A stretch of 47,055 nt of DNA. It comes from a virus. A program made the position numbers and the translations under genes. Numbering within the stretch: position 1 is the first letter of the stretch; the number at the start of each line of letters is the position of its first letter. Below the pieces are notes generated by a model. The model saw only the letters and a list, made by a program, of their open reading frames with translations, did no database searches and was not told the DNA's origin. Of the stretch, positions 7,471 to 16,748 are shown one piece after another. Location of the stretch: positions 1 to 47,055 of IMG/VR virus record IMGVR_UViG_3300011116_000553; one strand, written 5' to 3'.

Positions 7471-8309
7471 AATATTTTCCAACTTTTACAGTAAATATCT
7501 TTTGTATCATTTTGAGCATAAGAAGAACCAAACCACATCTTAGGAGCAATTACCTTTTTATTTGGATTTTGAATTAACCAAGCACCCCACCAACTCATAG
7601 AACTATTAGCAATAATAGCATGAGAACACAAAGACATCAAGCATAAATCAACATAAGGAACTAAAGCACCGTCAGAATACTTATCTTCTGGTTCAGAAAA
7701 CATAAATCTATCTGGTTGAAAAAATTCTTGTTCCTTGCACCATTCAATTGAATCTGAAAAAACAAGAACTGGTATATCATCAGAAAATTCCTGAAGGGCA
7801 CTTTCATAATAATCTAATGGTTGTACAGGATGTTGGTCTGAACAATTCACATATGCCCATTTAAATCCACGACGGTCTACAAGATTTGGATCACCACGAC
7901 GAACATGAAGAAATATAATTTCTTCACCTCCAAATTGATCAATAAAATCTTTACAAGGTTCGAAAATATCTTTTTTGAAAGTAAAATCTTTTCGAATTTG
8001 ATTTTCAATTTCTTCAAAATACTTTTCTGATTGAAAATACCCAACAAGAGTTACATTGTCTGGACAGTTATTATGAAATTCTTCACTATAATGAAAATGT
8101 GGTTCTCCTACAGAAGAAAGATTCAAAACTCCATGAGGAGATTCGATATCAAAAGCATCTCCAAGTCCATAATTATCGATTCCTTGAGAGTCAAAAGGAG
8201 GAATGCAGTAGTCAAATCCCCTACGATGTGCAATACCCCTTAAAGCAGCGTATTGAAACATCTGATTGCCAAGTCTTCCATTATTTCCAAGTTGATTACA
8301 AGCTAGCAT
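7467..8309 (-). CDS. GT11 alpha-1,2-fucosyltransferase-type enzyme
   Basis: The start is placed at ATG 8309, preceded by GGAGAAAG; this gives 280 residues. GT11 motifs are present in order: GRLGNQMFQYAALRGIAH near the N terminus, FLHVRRGDPNL (the HxRRGD GDP-fucose site) near residue 145, and ANSSMSWWGAWLI near 245. Members transfer L-fucose, usually alpha-1,2, from GDP-fucose. A gmd gene upstream in the same operon can supply the precursor of GDP-fucose. The gene is coupled by ATGA to the GT6 gene. Confidence 0.9.
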   Translation of the reverse strand: MLACNQLGNNGRLGNQMFQYAALRGIAHRRGFDYCIPPFDSQGIDNYGLGDAFDIESPHGVLNLSSVGEPHFHYSEEFHNNCPDNVTLVGYFQSEKYFEEIENQIRKDFTFKKDIFEPCKDFIDQFGGEEIIFLHVRRGDPNLVDRRGFKWAYVNCSDQHPVQPLDYYESALQEFSDDIPVLVFSDSIEWCKEQEFFQPDRFMFSEPEDKYSDGALVPYVDLCLMSLCSHAIIANSSMSWWGAWLIQNPNKKVIAPKMWFGSSYAQNDTKDIYCKSWKIL

Positions 8310-9153
8310 AGTCTTTCTCCATATCTTTAAAAATCTTTTCAATCCCTTTATCTATTGTTGTTTTGGGTAACCACCATTTAGTAATAAATGTATTTGGTTG
8401 ATTTCTTTTATCCAGTTGAACACTATCTTTTTGTTCAGATGGAGATATAGAAACATCATATTTACCAATCAAATTAAACTGACCTTTTATAATTGAAGCA
8501 ATATCAATAATTTTTGTCGAATGAAAACTTGTAATATGCAAATCATCACCAGAATGAAACTCTTTATAATTATTCATCACAGACTCAAGTGCTTCACAGC
8601 AGTCTTCAGCATAAAGAAACTCACGTTCTTCTTGACCATCGGTGAGCATATCAATCACACCAGTTTCAAATCCTTTACGAATAAAATCAGTAATAACATG
8701 GGATTTTTCACGATCATTTTCTACACCATAGACATTCCAAAATTTTACAATCAATCCATTAAGTGATTTTGTATAAAGTTCTCCAACATTTTTTAAAACT
8801 CCATATGGAGAGTAACTCATATTACTCATCTGAGATGATGCAAAGATAAACCTCTTATTATGCTTTTGAAGCAATCCAAAAGAATTTGCCATCAAACGAG
8901 TATTGTTATCAATGAACTGGAAAGTATGTTGATACTTATTTAGATAACGTGATCCACCCACATCAAATGCAAGGAAGAACACAAAATCAGAATCTCTAAT
9001 TTTCATTTCAAGATATTGATTAGGAATCACAGTCATATCCTGTGAGGGTCCATTAACTACATCAAACTCTTCAACTACATGCCCTTTTTTACGCAGATAC
9101 TCGGTGAGATAGACACCGATCTGTCCACTGGAACCTAAAATTGTGATTTTCAT
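8296..9153 (-). CDS. extended SDR NAD(P)-dependent epimerase/dehydratase/reductase
   Basis: The start at ATG 9153 overlaps the upstream stop as ATGA and gives 285 residues. [20 protein letters not shown] has the GxxGxxG dinucleotide motif. The catalytic Ser/Tyr/Lys set is visible in ASSQMSNMSY and SPYGVLKNVG, and DGQEEREFLYAEDCCEAL is the extended-SDR C-terminal block. Lying downstream of gmd, it could be the reductase that completes GDP-fucose or a related 6-deoxy sugar, but it does not closely resemble GDP-fucose synthase and its substrate is uncertain. Confidence 0.82.
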   Translation of the reverse strand: MKITILGSSGQIGVYLTEYLRKKGHVVEEFDVVNGPSQDMTVIPNQYLEMKIRDSDFVFFLAFDVGGSRYLNKYQHTFQFIDNNTRLMANSFGLLQKHNKRFIFASSQMSNMSYSPYGVLKNVGELYTKSLNGLIVKFWNVYGVENDREKSHVITDFIRKGFETGVIDMLTDGQEEREFLYAEDCCEALESVMNNYKEFHSGDDLHITSFHSTKIIDIASIIKGQFNLIGKYDVSISPSEQKDSVQLDKRNQPNTFITKWWLPKTTIDKGIEKIFKDMEKDYASL

Positions 9154-10079
9154 TTTATATTTTCTACGATTTGAAGAATGCCTTTGCACCTATTTAAATA
9201 AGTATGATCTTTTTTTATAATTTCCATTTGATGTACAATTAAATCTTTATTATACTGATTTTTCATTCCAAGATCAAATATTTCTTGGGCATCTTCAGAA
9301 ACCAACAGACTGTCATCAATAAAGTGTTTAAGATAGAAAGAATCAGAAACAGTAAGACAACCATAACTAATTGCCTTCAAAACACGACATGAAACATACC
9401 AATTATCTTTTTGTTCTTGCGGTCTAAAATCTGGAACAAACATCGATTCTTGAAGAATCCTAATATGTTCCTGATCAGTCGCAGGATTAATATTAGGATT
9501 ATAATGATTAAATGCAATATTTTTATTTTTTACAATATCAATAAAATCTTGATGAAGAGGTTTGGATTTTGGACGAGGAGAATGAATAGTACCAACAAAA
9601 TTATATTCGTTATTTCTCTGTCTATTGGCCCAATTAAAATCAATTTCATCAGGAAGCAAATTAGTTGCCCAACTAAAATAAACAACATTATAAGGTTCTG
9701 GTGCCTGAGTGTCAAAAGTGACTCCTTTTTCGACTTCAATATACCTATCACCATCTGGAATTGGTTTTTTGAATTCAGCAACTCGATAATTCACAAGACA
9801 CTTGACCTTATCAAGATACTTATCCAGATTTGTGAATTTATCATAAGAAAAATAAATTCCACTATCAATAATAGGAACATTCCAATCAAGTGGACCTTGA
9901 TTATCTACAAAAAAAATACAATCTGAGTAATCAAACTCCAATTTGGAAGGATAATTAGAATCACTAAACCAATATGTTTCACAACCCAATCTTTCAAATG
10001 CTTTTTTCATTCCAGCATAGATGTAAGAAAAAGTTTGATATGGTTTATTTTCTACCCAAAATACAATCTTTTTCTTCAC
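9150..10079 (-). CDS. putative glycosyltransferase (GT-B-like)
   Basis: This 309-residue protein has an N-terminal Rossmann-like half ([20 protein letters not shown]) and a C-terminal signature, [20 protein letters not shown], near residue 236. The latter resembles the donor-binding region of spore-maturation-type GT-B transferases, in which a conserved segment before a GC(L/F)xV turn binds the nucleotide sugar. [13 protein letters not shown] just before it is typical too. The gene overlaps its neighbours by ATGA on both sides. Sugar specificity is unknown. Confidence 0.6.
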   Translation of the reverse strand: MKKKIVFWVENKPYQTFSYIYAGMKKAFERLGCETYWFSDSNYPSKLEFDYSDCIFFVDNQGPLDWNVPIIDSGIYFSYDKFTNLDKYLDKVKCLVNYRVAEFKKPIPDGDRYIEVEKGVTFDTQAPEPYNVVYFSWATNLLPDEIDFNWANRQRNNEYNFVGTIHSPRPKSKPLHQDFIDIVKNKNIAFNHYNPNINPATDQEHIRILQESMFVPDFRPQEQKDNWYVSCRVLKAISYGCLTVSDSFYLKHFIDDSLLVSEDAQEIFDLGMKNQYNKDLIVHQMEIIKKDHTYLNRCKGILQIVENIK

Positions 10080-11101
10080 TTTGTTGCCTCCAAATCACTA
10101 TCGCACATTTCCTTTACGAGATCAGAAAAAGAGTATCTAGGAGTCCAACCAATTCTGCTTTTAGTATAACTAGAATCACCAACAAGAGAATCAACTTCAG
10201 CAGGACGATAAAATTCTGAATTAACTTTTACAAGAACATTATTTGTATTTTTAAAGACTGCTACCTCCTCTATTCCCTCTCCTTTCCACTCAATATCAAA
10301 TCCAAAATGTTTACAGGCAATCTCAACAAATTCACGAACAGAATGCTGTTCACCCATTGCAACAACATAATCATCTGGTTTATTGTATTGAAGCATCAAC
10401 CACATTGCCTCCACATAATCTTTTGCATGACCCCAATCACGTTTTGCATCCATATTACCAAGTTCCAATGGTAGACTACGTTTACCATTCTTGATCTCTG
10501 CAAGAGTTTTAGTAATCTTACGAGTCACAAAAGTTTCTCCACGACGAGGACTTTCGTGATTAAAAAGAATTCCGTTACATCCAAATAAACCATATGCTTC
10601 ACGATAGTTTTTAGTAATCCAATGAGCATAAAGTTTTGCTACACCATAAGGAGATCTTGGATGAAATTTTGTACCTTCACGTTGGGGAATTTCTTGAACA
10701 AGACCATACATTTCTGAAGTGCTTGCCTGATAAAACTTGGTCGTATTAATCATGCCAAGAATTCGTAGTGCTTCAAGAATACGACAAACACCTAAAGCAT
10801 CTACATCAGCAGTATAAAGTGCATTGGAAAAAGATACTTTTACATGACTTTGTGCTGCAAGATTATAGATCTCATCAGGACGAGTTTCTTGAATGATAGA
10901 TGTAATATTTGAGAAATCAGTTAGATCTCCGTAATGTAAAGTGATTTTAGGATTTCCTAAAAGATAATTAATTCTATCAGTACAATCTGATGTTGAATTT
11001 CTACGAATAATTCCATGAACTTGATATCCTTTACACAAAAGGAGGTCTGCAAGATAAGATCCATCTTGACCAGTAATTCCAGTAATAAGTGCTTTCTTCA
11101 T
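10076..11101 (-). CDS. gmd: GDP-mannose 4,6-dehydratase
   Basis: The full length of 341 residues matches the family. [20 protein letters not shown] is the NADP site, and IIRRNSTSD follows it. [14 protein letters not shown] near residue 125 has the catalytic Thr/Glu, and [13 protein letters not shown] near 152 the Tyr/Lys pair. [18 protein letters not shown] near 186 is nearly invariant in Gmd. It converts GDP-D-mannose to GDP-4-keto-6-deoxymannose, the branch point to GDP-fucose, rhamnose or perosamine. Found in many cyanophages; here it supplies the operon's fucosyltransferase. Confidence 0.95.
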   Translation of the reverse strand: MKKALITGITGQDGSYLADLLLCKGYQVHGIIRRNSTSDCTDRINYLLGNPKITLHYGDLTDFSNITSIIQETRPDEIYNLAAQSHVKVSFSNALYTADVDALGVCRILEALRILGMINTTKFYQASTSEMYGLVQEIPQREGTKFHPRSPYGVAKLYAHWITKNYREAYGLFGCNGILFNHESPRRGETFVTRKITKTLAEIKNGKRSLPLELGNMDAKRDWGHAKDYVEAMWLMLQYNKPDDYVVAMGEQHSVREFVEIACKHFGFDIEWKGEGIEEVAVFKNTNNVLVKVNSEFYRPAEVDSLVGDSSYTKSRIGWTPRYSFSDLVKEMCDSDLEATK

Positions 11102-11102
11102 G

Positions 11103-11843
11103 TTAATAGTGAACTTGATAGTCTATAGGATTTGTTTTGATTTTATTATTTTTGATATGATGTTTAAGAAGAAGTTCATTGCACCAATATCCATCAACTT
11201 CATTTGATTGTCGGATGAGTTGGCCTATTTGATTGTATACGCCACAAAAAACATTCATTGTATTTGTTGATCCCATACCAAACCAATCACTAATCATACC
11301 ATCAGGTTGATATAGATCCTGATATATTAGTGTACAATCATCTATTGAAATCTCATTCAATTTTAGCACTACATGAGGAGAATAGTCAATTCTATTTCGA
11401 ATTACTAAATCATATTCAATTCCAATTTCTGTTGAATATTGCTCCTTCAAAAGATTTGACATCATAATACTATAAAACATACTATTTGTAGTATCACAAA
11501 TATAATCTTTTGCTGCTTCCAATCCTGTAGGAACTTCAAGTGCCCAAGTATGCGAATGTGTGAAAACCTTATCAGGAAACTCATATCTCTTTGACCATTT
11601 TTTTGGTTTCTCAACCATAATGCGTTTTGGTTGATAATAATGAACCAATTTATCAATTGCTTGAGGATCTAACCTATGAGATTCTCTGCCAGGAATAACA
11701 GAATTTGTACTAAGATTTTCAGAATCAAACCAAGTATGAATGAACACATCAACATCATTGTGCTGAAGAATTGATTGGCTTAGTTTCTGAAATCCAATAT
11801 CAACTACTCTTGGTTGACCAGATAAACATAATGCTACTTTCAT
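11103..11843 (-). CDS. putative glycosyltransferase-like protein of polysaccharide loci
   Basis: This 246-residue protein starts [20 protein letters not shown] and has [13 protein letters not shown] near residue 31, [13 protein letters not shown], and [13 protein letters not shown] near 144. This S-GQ-R / HTW / VIR-R-D pattern is a recurring family in capsule and O-antigen loci and in cyanophage sugar clusters. It is usually considered GT-A-like, with the late acidic motif in the metal site. No activity has been proved for it to my knowledge. It lies 1 bp before gmd and is coupled to the methyltransferase upstream. Confidence 0.6.
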   Translation of the reverse strand: MKVALCLSGQPRVVDIGFQKLSQSILQHNDVDVFIHTWFDSENLSTNSVIPGRESHRLDPQAIDKLVHYYQPKRIMVEKPKKWSKRYEFPDKVFTHSHTWALEVPTGLEAAKDYICDTTNSMFYSIMMSNLLKEQYSTEIGIEYDLVIRNRIDYSPHVVLKLNEISIDDCTLIYQDLYQPDGMISDWFGMGSTNTMNVFCGVYNQIGQLIRQSNEVDGYWCNELLLKHHIKNNKIKTNPIDYQVHY

Positions 11844-12451
11844 AATTCTCGTTTATTTATAAAAACGACATCACTCAAATCTGATTTATTCCAAGATTCA
11901 ACATTAGTATCGTATTCATAAAAAAATTCAAAATTTATAGAATTAAAATATTCAATACAATCTTTTTTAATATATTCGCCACCATATCTTGGAATTTTAT
12001 TTGGACATTCTATTGCAATAAATTTTGTTCTATTTAAATTTTGTTTTGATAAAGATTTTACAATAGACAAATCCTTTCCTTCTGCATCTATTTTAATAAA
12101 ATGTATAATTTCTTCTGGCAAATCAACATCAATAATGCTATTGATATTTAAAATATCAACGAACCCCATTTTTTCACCTTTGAAAGAAAAAAGTGAGGAG
12201 GATTGATCATCATTATAAAACATTTGCCTTTGAGGAGTTTTAACGTCATCTAGACAAACACGATAAAACTTATCATAATGAGATTCTACTCCATAATCAA
12301 TTGGGTCAATTCCTATAGCATAAACATCTTTTAGATCAAAGAATTTTTCCAATTCTACCAAAAAAGATGCTCTTGCAGATCCAACATCTATAACGTTAAT
12401 CTTATCATATTGTTTTAATTCCTTAAATACTGGGGAAATTGTAGATGTCAT
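11840..12451 (-). CDS. FkbM-type SAM methyltransferase
   Basis: This 203-residue class I methyltransferase has NVIDVGSARASFLVELEKFF (the SAM motif I region), AIGIDPIDYG (motif II), and HFIKIDAEGKDLSIVKSL near residue 135. The I-K-IDxEG-x(3)-VxxG/S block is the hallmark of FkbM proteins. Members O-methylate sugars or polyketides. In this operon it may methylate a sugar hydroxyl as a terminal cap. The gene overlaps both neighbours by ATGA. Confidence 0.82.
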   Translation of the reverse strand: MTSTISPVFKELKQYDKINVIDVGSARASFLVELEKFFDLKDVYAIGIDPIDYGVESHYDKFYRVCLDDVKTPQRQMFYNDDQSSSLFSFKGEKMGFVDILNINSIIDVDLPEEIIHFIKIDAEGKDLSIVKSLSKQNLNRTKFIAIECPNKIPRYGGEYIKKDCIEYFNSINFEFFYEYDTNVESWNKSDLSDVVFINKREL

Positions 12452-12921
12452 TTAAATTTTTCCACATAATCACTACATATAGCAAAAGATTTTTTGCTAT
12501 ATGTTATTTTATCATTATCTTGAAAATTTGGCAAATCAAATAATTCTGGCATTACAATAACAGAATTATTTCCAAATAATTGCCCAGGATAAGTCCAAAT
12601 ATAACCTTTACTAGTCAAAGTATACTTATCGTTTTCATGCCAAAAAAAGTTAAAATCTATTGGGATATTAGAAAAAATATCCAAAGATTTAAAATCTTTA
12701 CAATGAATCCAAAGTTTATCTTTTCTTTTAACTAACCAAGTCATAGGAACATAATATTGTGGTTCATCATGTCCCAAATATATTCTATCATCAAATCGAT
12801 CATATCTTATATCGAGTTCAACATCAAAACCTTGCTTAATTGCTTCTTCAATATATTCTGGGCGATTTTCTTCTAATGGTTTTGGTCCATCAATATTACC
12901 ACGATGTGCAATTAACCTCAT
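12448..12921 (-). CDS. short glycerophosphodiester phosphodiesterase-like protein
   Basis: MRLIAHRGNIDGPKPLEENR and EAIKQGFDVELDIRYDR reproduce the start of the GDPD TIM barrel: the catalytic HRG, the E-N pair and the ExD metal ligands. IYLGHDEPQYYVP supplies the second His. The protein has only 157 residues against 230-250 for usual family members, so the barrel is shortened; similar short forms occur in polysaccharide loci. It might cleave or transfer a phosphodiester in the glycan, but activity is uncertain. Confidence 0.7.
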   Translation of the reverse strand: MRLIAHRGNIDGPKPLEENRPEYIEEAIKQGFDVELDIRYDRFDDRIYLGHDEPQYYVPMTWLVKRKDKLWIHCKDFKSLDIFSNIPIDFNFFWHENDKYTLTSKGYIWTYPGQLFGNNSVIVMPELFDLPNFQDNDKITYSKKSFAICSDYVEKFK

Positions 12922-13238
12922 ACAGAATACTTATCAGAAGGAATAGAAGGCCATCTTACTACTATCAAATTAACATCCGTCAAAAATTCAACATCTGATA
13001 TTTCATTTGGTTCATAAATCCACATATCACCAGATTTTAAATGTTTTTTAGAAACTATTAATTCTCCACTTACAATATAATTTAGTTCATTTGTAACTTT
13101 ATGATAATGGGGAAAAGTTTCTTGTCCTTTTATATGTTGATGATGGGCAACTTCAAAAAATGGATTTTTAAAAATAGAAGGATTAAAATCACCCACAAAC
13201 CATCCATTTGTAAATTGTAAAATATTTGCTTCTTTCAT
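12918..13238 (-). CDS. cupin-domain protein
   Basis: This 106-residue single-domain cupin has FPHYHKVTNELNYIVSGELI near residue 42 with the HxH...E metal-binding motif, and GDMWIYEPNEISDVEF as the second motif, although its usual His is missing. Small cupins in sugar loci act as sugar isomerases, epimerases or binding proteins. It is coupled by ATGA on both sides. I cannot choose a substrate; loss of one ligand may mean altered metal binding. Confidence 0.75.
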   Translation of the reverse strand: MKEANILQFTNGWFVGDFNPSIFKNPFFEVAHHQHIKGQETFPHYHKVTNELNYIVSGELIVSKKHLKSGDMWIYEPNEISDVEFLTDVNLIVVRWPSIPSDKYSV

Positions 13239-14389
13239 TCTAGTTCCTGAATACGAACTTGATGTCTTCCCCCATCAAAAGTATGATTAGTACAAAGTTC
13301 AAGATAGTTATCCATTCTTTCAAATGTAAAATCTTTTGCTGGAATTGCAAAGAAATTAGCACAGTTATGACGAACTGCCATTTCCATTGAATATTCATCA
13401 TATATCAAAGCAGAACGAATACCTTTATATTTGTTTGCACAAATATTTACACCTTGTCCTGTTCTACAAAAACCAAATCCATAATTACAATCACGTTCGG
13501 AAATTGCCTTAACTGCCTGTGCGATATAATCTCTATAGTCACAGTCTTTATTAAGAATTGTACCAAAGTCGATATATTCAAGATTATGTTTTTCTAGAAT
13601 ATGTTTAAACTCTTCTTTTGCTTCGAATCCAGAATGATCTGAGCAAATTGCAATAGGTTTATCTCCAAGTTTACGGATTACATTTTCTTTATAGAAATGA
13701 AACTCATCAGGAGTCCCAAAGACATGCATTTTATCTACATCTGAAGTAACAATCTTCTTATCGTCATCAACAAGAAGATTATACAGTGGTGCAATGTAGA
13801 ACTCATTCTTAGTTCTAATATCCTTTATAATCATCTCCCTAGCATACTTGCAGAAATCAGATCCTTTCTTGAATCCATAAATTCCCACACAAGCATTAGA
13901 ACTAATTGCTTTCTTTTCAGCCGTTCTTTTTACATATCCATCATCATCCACATCAGCATAACTATAATTTGCTGAATTAGATTTAAATGTCAAGAGAAGT
14001 CCATCAGCATCTAAATCATTCATAGTATGCGGATCAAATACTGGACGAAATTCGATGTCCAGTGTATGAATCACAAGTGGTGCATCATTATCAATATACT
14101 CTTCAGCATAAAGACAACTACAGACAGATCCATCAGTAAGTTTATCGAGAACTACAATCTTAATATCATCACCAAACTTTTTCTTTAGAAGTTCATCGAT
14201 GTGAAAATTATATACAGTCTCATCTCTAACTACGAAGATGAGATTGCAATCTTCGTAGTTAAGACAATCGAGTGAGATATCAATCAGATGTTTATCCTTG
14301 ATATTGATTAATTGTTTTGGTACTTTAAACCCTTCTTTAATAAATCTACTACCAAGTCCCGCCATCGGAACAAGAATATTTGGTTTCAT
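13235..14389 (-). CDS. fusion: sugar-phosphate nucleotidyltransferase + RpiB-type isomerase
   Basis: This 384-residue protein has two domains. Residues 1 to about 235 are a nucleotidyltransferase: ILVPMAGLGSRFIKEGFKVP has the GxGxR pyrophosphorylase loop and the Lys-Pro-K segment, and LVIHTLDIEF is the metal site. From about 243 on it is an RpiB/LacA isomerase: AICSDHSGFEAKEEFKHILE, FCRTGQGVNICANKYKGIRS with the catalytic Cys, and EMAVRHNCANFFAIPA. The domain order suggests isomerisation of a sugar phosphate and later nucleotide activation by one polypeptide. The neighbouring kinase and phosphatase fit the steps between. The exact sugar is unknown. Confidence 0.85.
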   Translation of the reverse strand: MKPNILVPMAGLGSRFIKEGFKVPKQLINIKDKHLIDISLDCLNYEDCNLIFVVRDETVYNFHIDELLKKKFGDDIKIVVLDKLTDGSVCSCLYAEEYIDNDAPLVIHTLDIEFRPVFDPHTMNDLDADGLLLTFKSNSANYSYADVDDDGYVKRTAEKKAISSNACVGIYGFKKGSDFCKYAREMIIKDIRTKNEFYIAPLYNLLVDDDKKIVTSDVDKMHVFGTPDEFHFYKENVIRKLGDKPIAICSDHSGFEAKEEFKHILEKHNLEYIDFGTILNKDCDYRDYIAQAVKAISERDCNYGFGFCRTGQGVNICANKYKGIRSALIYDEYSMEMAVRHNCANFFAIPAKDFTFERMDNYLELCTNHTFDGGRHQVRIQELE

Positions 14390-15057
14390 ATCGAATTCCT
14401 AATAATTTCAGTTGTTTTTATGTGAGCAAATTCAATCCAGTTTTTAATATCTTGTTTTGATTCTCTCAATAATTTATAAAGAAAACAAGAAGCAAAAATA
14501 TCTCCTGCGCCAAGAACATTTACATTTTGAAGTATCATTTCTTTTGGTAAATGATACTCAAAATCATCAAATCCATTTGTAACAAAACTACTAGTTGAAC
14601 TATGAAGAATTATATAACCACGAATATGATTTTCTAATTCAACTAAATCGTCTACATCTTCATCAGAAATAAACAAATAATCAATATATTGAAGAAGATT
14701 TAAATTAAGTTTTTTCCCTGGACAAATATCTGCCGTGACAATTCCATCCAAATCTTTAATAAAGTCAGTATTAGTCATTTCATTAATATAAATCAAATGA
14801 TTAATTTTTGATGAAATTATTTTTGGCTGAAATGATTTAAGATTGAGTGTTGCTTTAGAATATCTTTGTGACTTTTCTTTATCAATATAAATTAATGCTT
14901 CTCCAATATCAATTGGAGATAATCCAATCTTTATAGAATTATCTATTTCCAATAAAGATTTCCAGACATTTGCCATAGATCCCAATGTTTGTACTTGTTT
15001 TGTATCCTCAAGAATTGTATCTATAGTCAAATGACCATATAAAGTCACATCTTTCAT
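14386..15057 (-). CDS. PfkB-family sugar kinase
   Basis: This 223-residue protein starts DVTLYGHLTIDTILEDTKQV and ends with VNVLGAGDIFASCFLYKLL near residue 180, which is the PfkB signature with the catalytic Asp of GAGD. It is shorter than typical PfkB kinases (about 300 residues), lacking part of the lid. Heptose kinases of the HldE type are in the same superfamily. It overlaps the isomerase-nucleotidyltransferase fusion by ATGA and the phosphatase by 1 bp, so the three are made together. Confidence 0.8.
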   Translation of the reverse strand: MKDVTLYGHLTIDTILEDTKQVQTLGSMANVWKSLLEIDNSIKIGLSPIDIGEALIYIDKEKSQRYSKATLNLKSFQPKIISSKINHLIYINEMTNTDFIKDLDGIVTADICPGKKLNLNLLQYIDYLFISDEDVDDLVELENHIRGYIILHSSTSSFVTNGFDDFEYHLPKEMILQNVNVLGAGDIFASCFLYKLLRESKQDIKNWIEFAHIKTTEIIRNSI

Positions 15058-15590
15058 TAGAACTTTTCCTTTAAATCTAATTCATAAATTTTATTCATAA
15101 TTTCATCATATGAAACCTTAGGAATTAAATTTTTCTTTTCTGCAAGTTCAAAAAATTTCATAATTACATTATCGCCACCATTGGTAGAAAGTTCTTTAGC
15201 ATATTTTTTAACCATTTTTGGAGAATTCTTTACACAAAAAGAATTTTTAATCATTTTCATGATTCCAACATCAAAAAGATCATCACCAATATAAGCTACT
15301 TCTTTAGCGGTGACATTATATTGATCTAAAATTTCTTGAAGAAAATTCTTTTTGTCTTTATGTGTCCCATTACTGCGATTTACAATCACTGAGAGATTTC
15401 TATTTTTAAGAATGCTTTCATTGTAAGTGTCTCCAGTAATAAAAACAACTTCCACACCTAAAGCACGAAATCTTTTAATTGCGGTCCAATCTTTATCACA
15501 AAAACTTTTAAGTACTACCTTACCTTCACGATCATAGTACTTTACTCCATCAGTAAGTACACCATCTACATCTAAGATTAAAACTTTCAT
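15057..15590 (-). CDS. HAD phosphatase, KdsC-like
   Basis: This 177-residue C0-type HAD protein has MKVLILDVDGVLTDGVKYYD (nucleophile DxD), VVFITGDTYNESILKNRNL (motif II Thr), HKDKKNFLQEIL (Lys) and VAYIGDDLFDVGIMK (motif IV DD). Its size and lack of a cap match KDO-8-phosphate phosphatase and related enzymes that act as tetramers. In this operon it could remove a phosphate from the sugar bisphosphate made by the PfkB kinase before nucleotide transfer. Confidence 0.85.
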   Translation of the reverse strand: MKVLILDVDGVLTDGVKYYDREGKVVLKSFCDKDWTAIKRFRALGVEVVFITGDTYNESILKNRNLSVIVNRSNGTHKDKKNFLQEILDQYNVTAKEVAYIGDDLFDVGIMKMIKNSFCVKNSPKMVKKYAKELSTNGGDNVIMKFFELAEKKNLIPKVSYDEIMNKIYELDLKEKF

Positions 15591-15593
15591 AAT

Positions 15594-16691
15594 TTAAAAT
15601 AATAACAAGTTATTATTACATTCATCATCACAAAATTCAATTACTTTATTGTCCATTTGAGAATAAATCCATTCATAAGTGCTACGAATACCCTCTTCTA
15701 AAGTCATACTATAATCCCAACTAAGTTCTTTACGAACTATATCGTTATTGGAATTTCTTCCACGAACACCAAGAGGTGCATCTAACTTGTGCATTTTTTG
15801 CACATCTTTAGTGGCAACTTTTGCAGCAGTTTCTACAAGTTGATTGATAGTTACCATTTCTTCTGAACCAATATTGACTGGTCCAATAAAGTCAGAATTC
15901 ATCAATCTACGAGTTGCTTCAATGCATTCATCAATATAAAGGAATGAACGAGTTTGAAGTCCATCTCCCCATACTTCAATCGTTCCACCTACATCAGGAA
16001 GTTCTGCAACCTTTCTACAAATAGCAGCAGGTGCCTTTTCCCTTCCGCCAGTCCAAGTACCTTCTGGTCCAAAAATATTATGATAACGAGCAACTCTTAC
16101 TGGAATACCACAATTGCGATGATAAGCAAAGTACAGACGTTCTGAGAAAAGTTTCTCCCACCCATACTCAGAGTCTGGGGCAGCAGGGTAGGCAGAGTCC
16201 TCACGACAATCAGGATTATTAGGATCTAACTGATTGTGCTCTGGATACATGCAAGCTGAACTACTGTAGAACACCTTAGTCTTATTTACTCCACAATGTT
16301 CATTCAATTCCTTGATAGCACGAAGAACATTTAGATTAATTGATGCAGAGTTTTGCATCACATCAGCATCGTGCTCTCCTGTGAAGATATATCCTGCTCC
16401 ACCCATATCGGCAGCAAACTGATAAACTTCATCAAATGGTAAAATATATCTTGAAGGAACAAAATTATAAAAGTTTCCTAGATATCCTTTAAATTGAACT
16501 ACACGTTCGGTAAAGTAAAAATCAGTAAGATCTCCTTGAATAAACTCGTGTGCCTCTGTTTCCGAGAACTCAGGTCTTTTAATATCTACACCACGAACCC
16601 AATATCCTTCGGATCGTAGTCTCTTAACCATATGACTTCCAATAAAACCACCTGCACCAAGTACAAGTGCAGTTTTTTGATATTGACTCAT
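15594..16691 (-). CDS. GDP-mannose 3,5-epimerase-like SDR
   Basis: This 365-residue extended SDR has KTALVLGAGGFIGSHMVKRL (NAD site), QFAADMGGAGYIFTGEHDAD near residue 110 (the A-DMGG-G block of GDP-mannose 3,5-epimerases), FYSSSACMYPEHNQ and DSEYGWEKLFSERLYFAY with the catalytic Tyr/Lys, then SFLYIDECIEATRRLM. Related enzymes epimerise GDP-sugars and GDP-heptoses. It is the first gene of the glycan operon, directly behind the terminator-promoter near 16740. A 30-residue tail (IEFCDDECNNN) extends beyond the usual end. Confidence 0.88.
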   Translation of the reverse strand: MSQYQKTALVLGAGGFIGSHMVKRLRSEGYWVRGVDIKRPEFSETEAHEFIQGDLTDFYFTERVVQFKGYLGNFYNFVPSRYILPFDEVYQFAADMGGAGYIFTGEHDADVMQNSASINLNVLRAIKELNEHCGVNKTKVFYSSSACMYPEHNQLDPNNPDCREDSAYPAAPDSEYGWEKLFSERLYFAYHRNCGIPVRVARYHNIFGPEGTWTGGREKAPAAICRKVAELPDVGGTIEVWGDGLQTRSFLYIDECIEATRRLMNSDFIGPVNIGSEEMVTINQLVETAAKVATKDVQKMHKLDAPLGVRGRNSNNDIVRKELSWDYSMTLEEGIRSTYEWIYSQMDNKVIEFCDDECNNNLLLF

Positions 16692-16719
16692 AAACTAATG
16701 AAAAATGTCTGTAGTATAT

Positions 16720-16748
16720 ATTATACTAAAAAAGGAGAGTTTATGCAA
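16720..16748 (-). promoter_or_regulatory. sigma-70 promoter of the glycan operon, inside a terminator
   Basis: Minus-strand TTGCAT (16743-16748, 4 of 6 matches to TTGACA) and TATAAT (16720-16725) are 17 bp apart. The -35 box lies in the loop and one arm of the hairpin just upstream, and the terminator's T-tract is part of the spacer. The first gene starts about 28 bp downstream. Confidence 0.7.

Noticed and set aside
8296-9153. SDR gene as GDP-fucose synthase (fcl)
   Set aside because: Family-level SDR motifs fit, but length and Fcl-specific blocks do not match well enough to name it.
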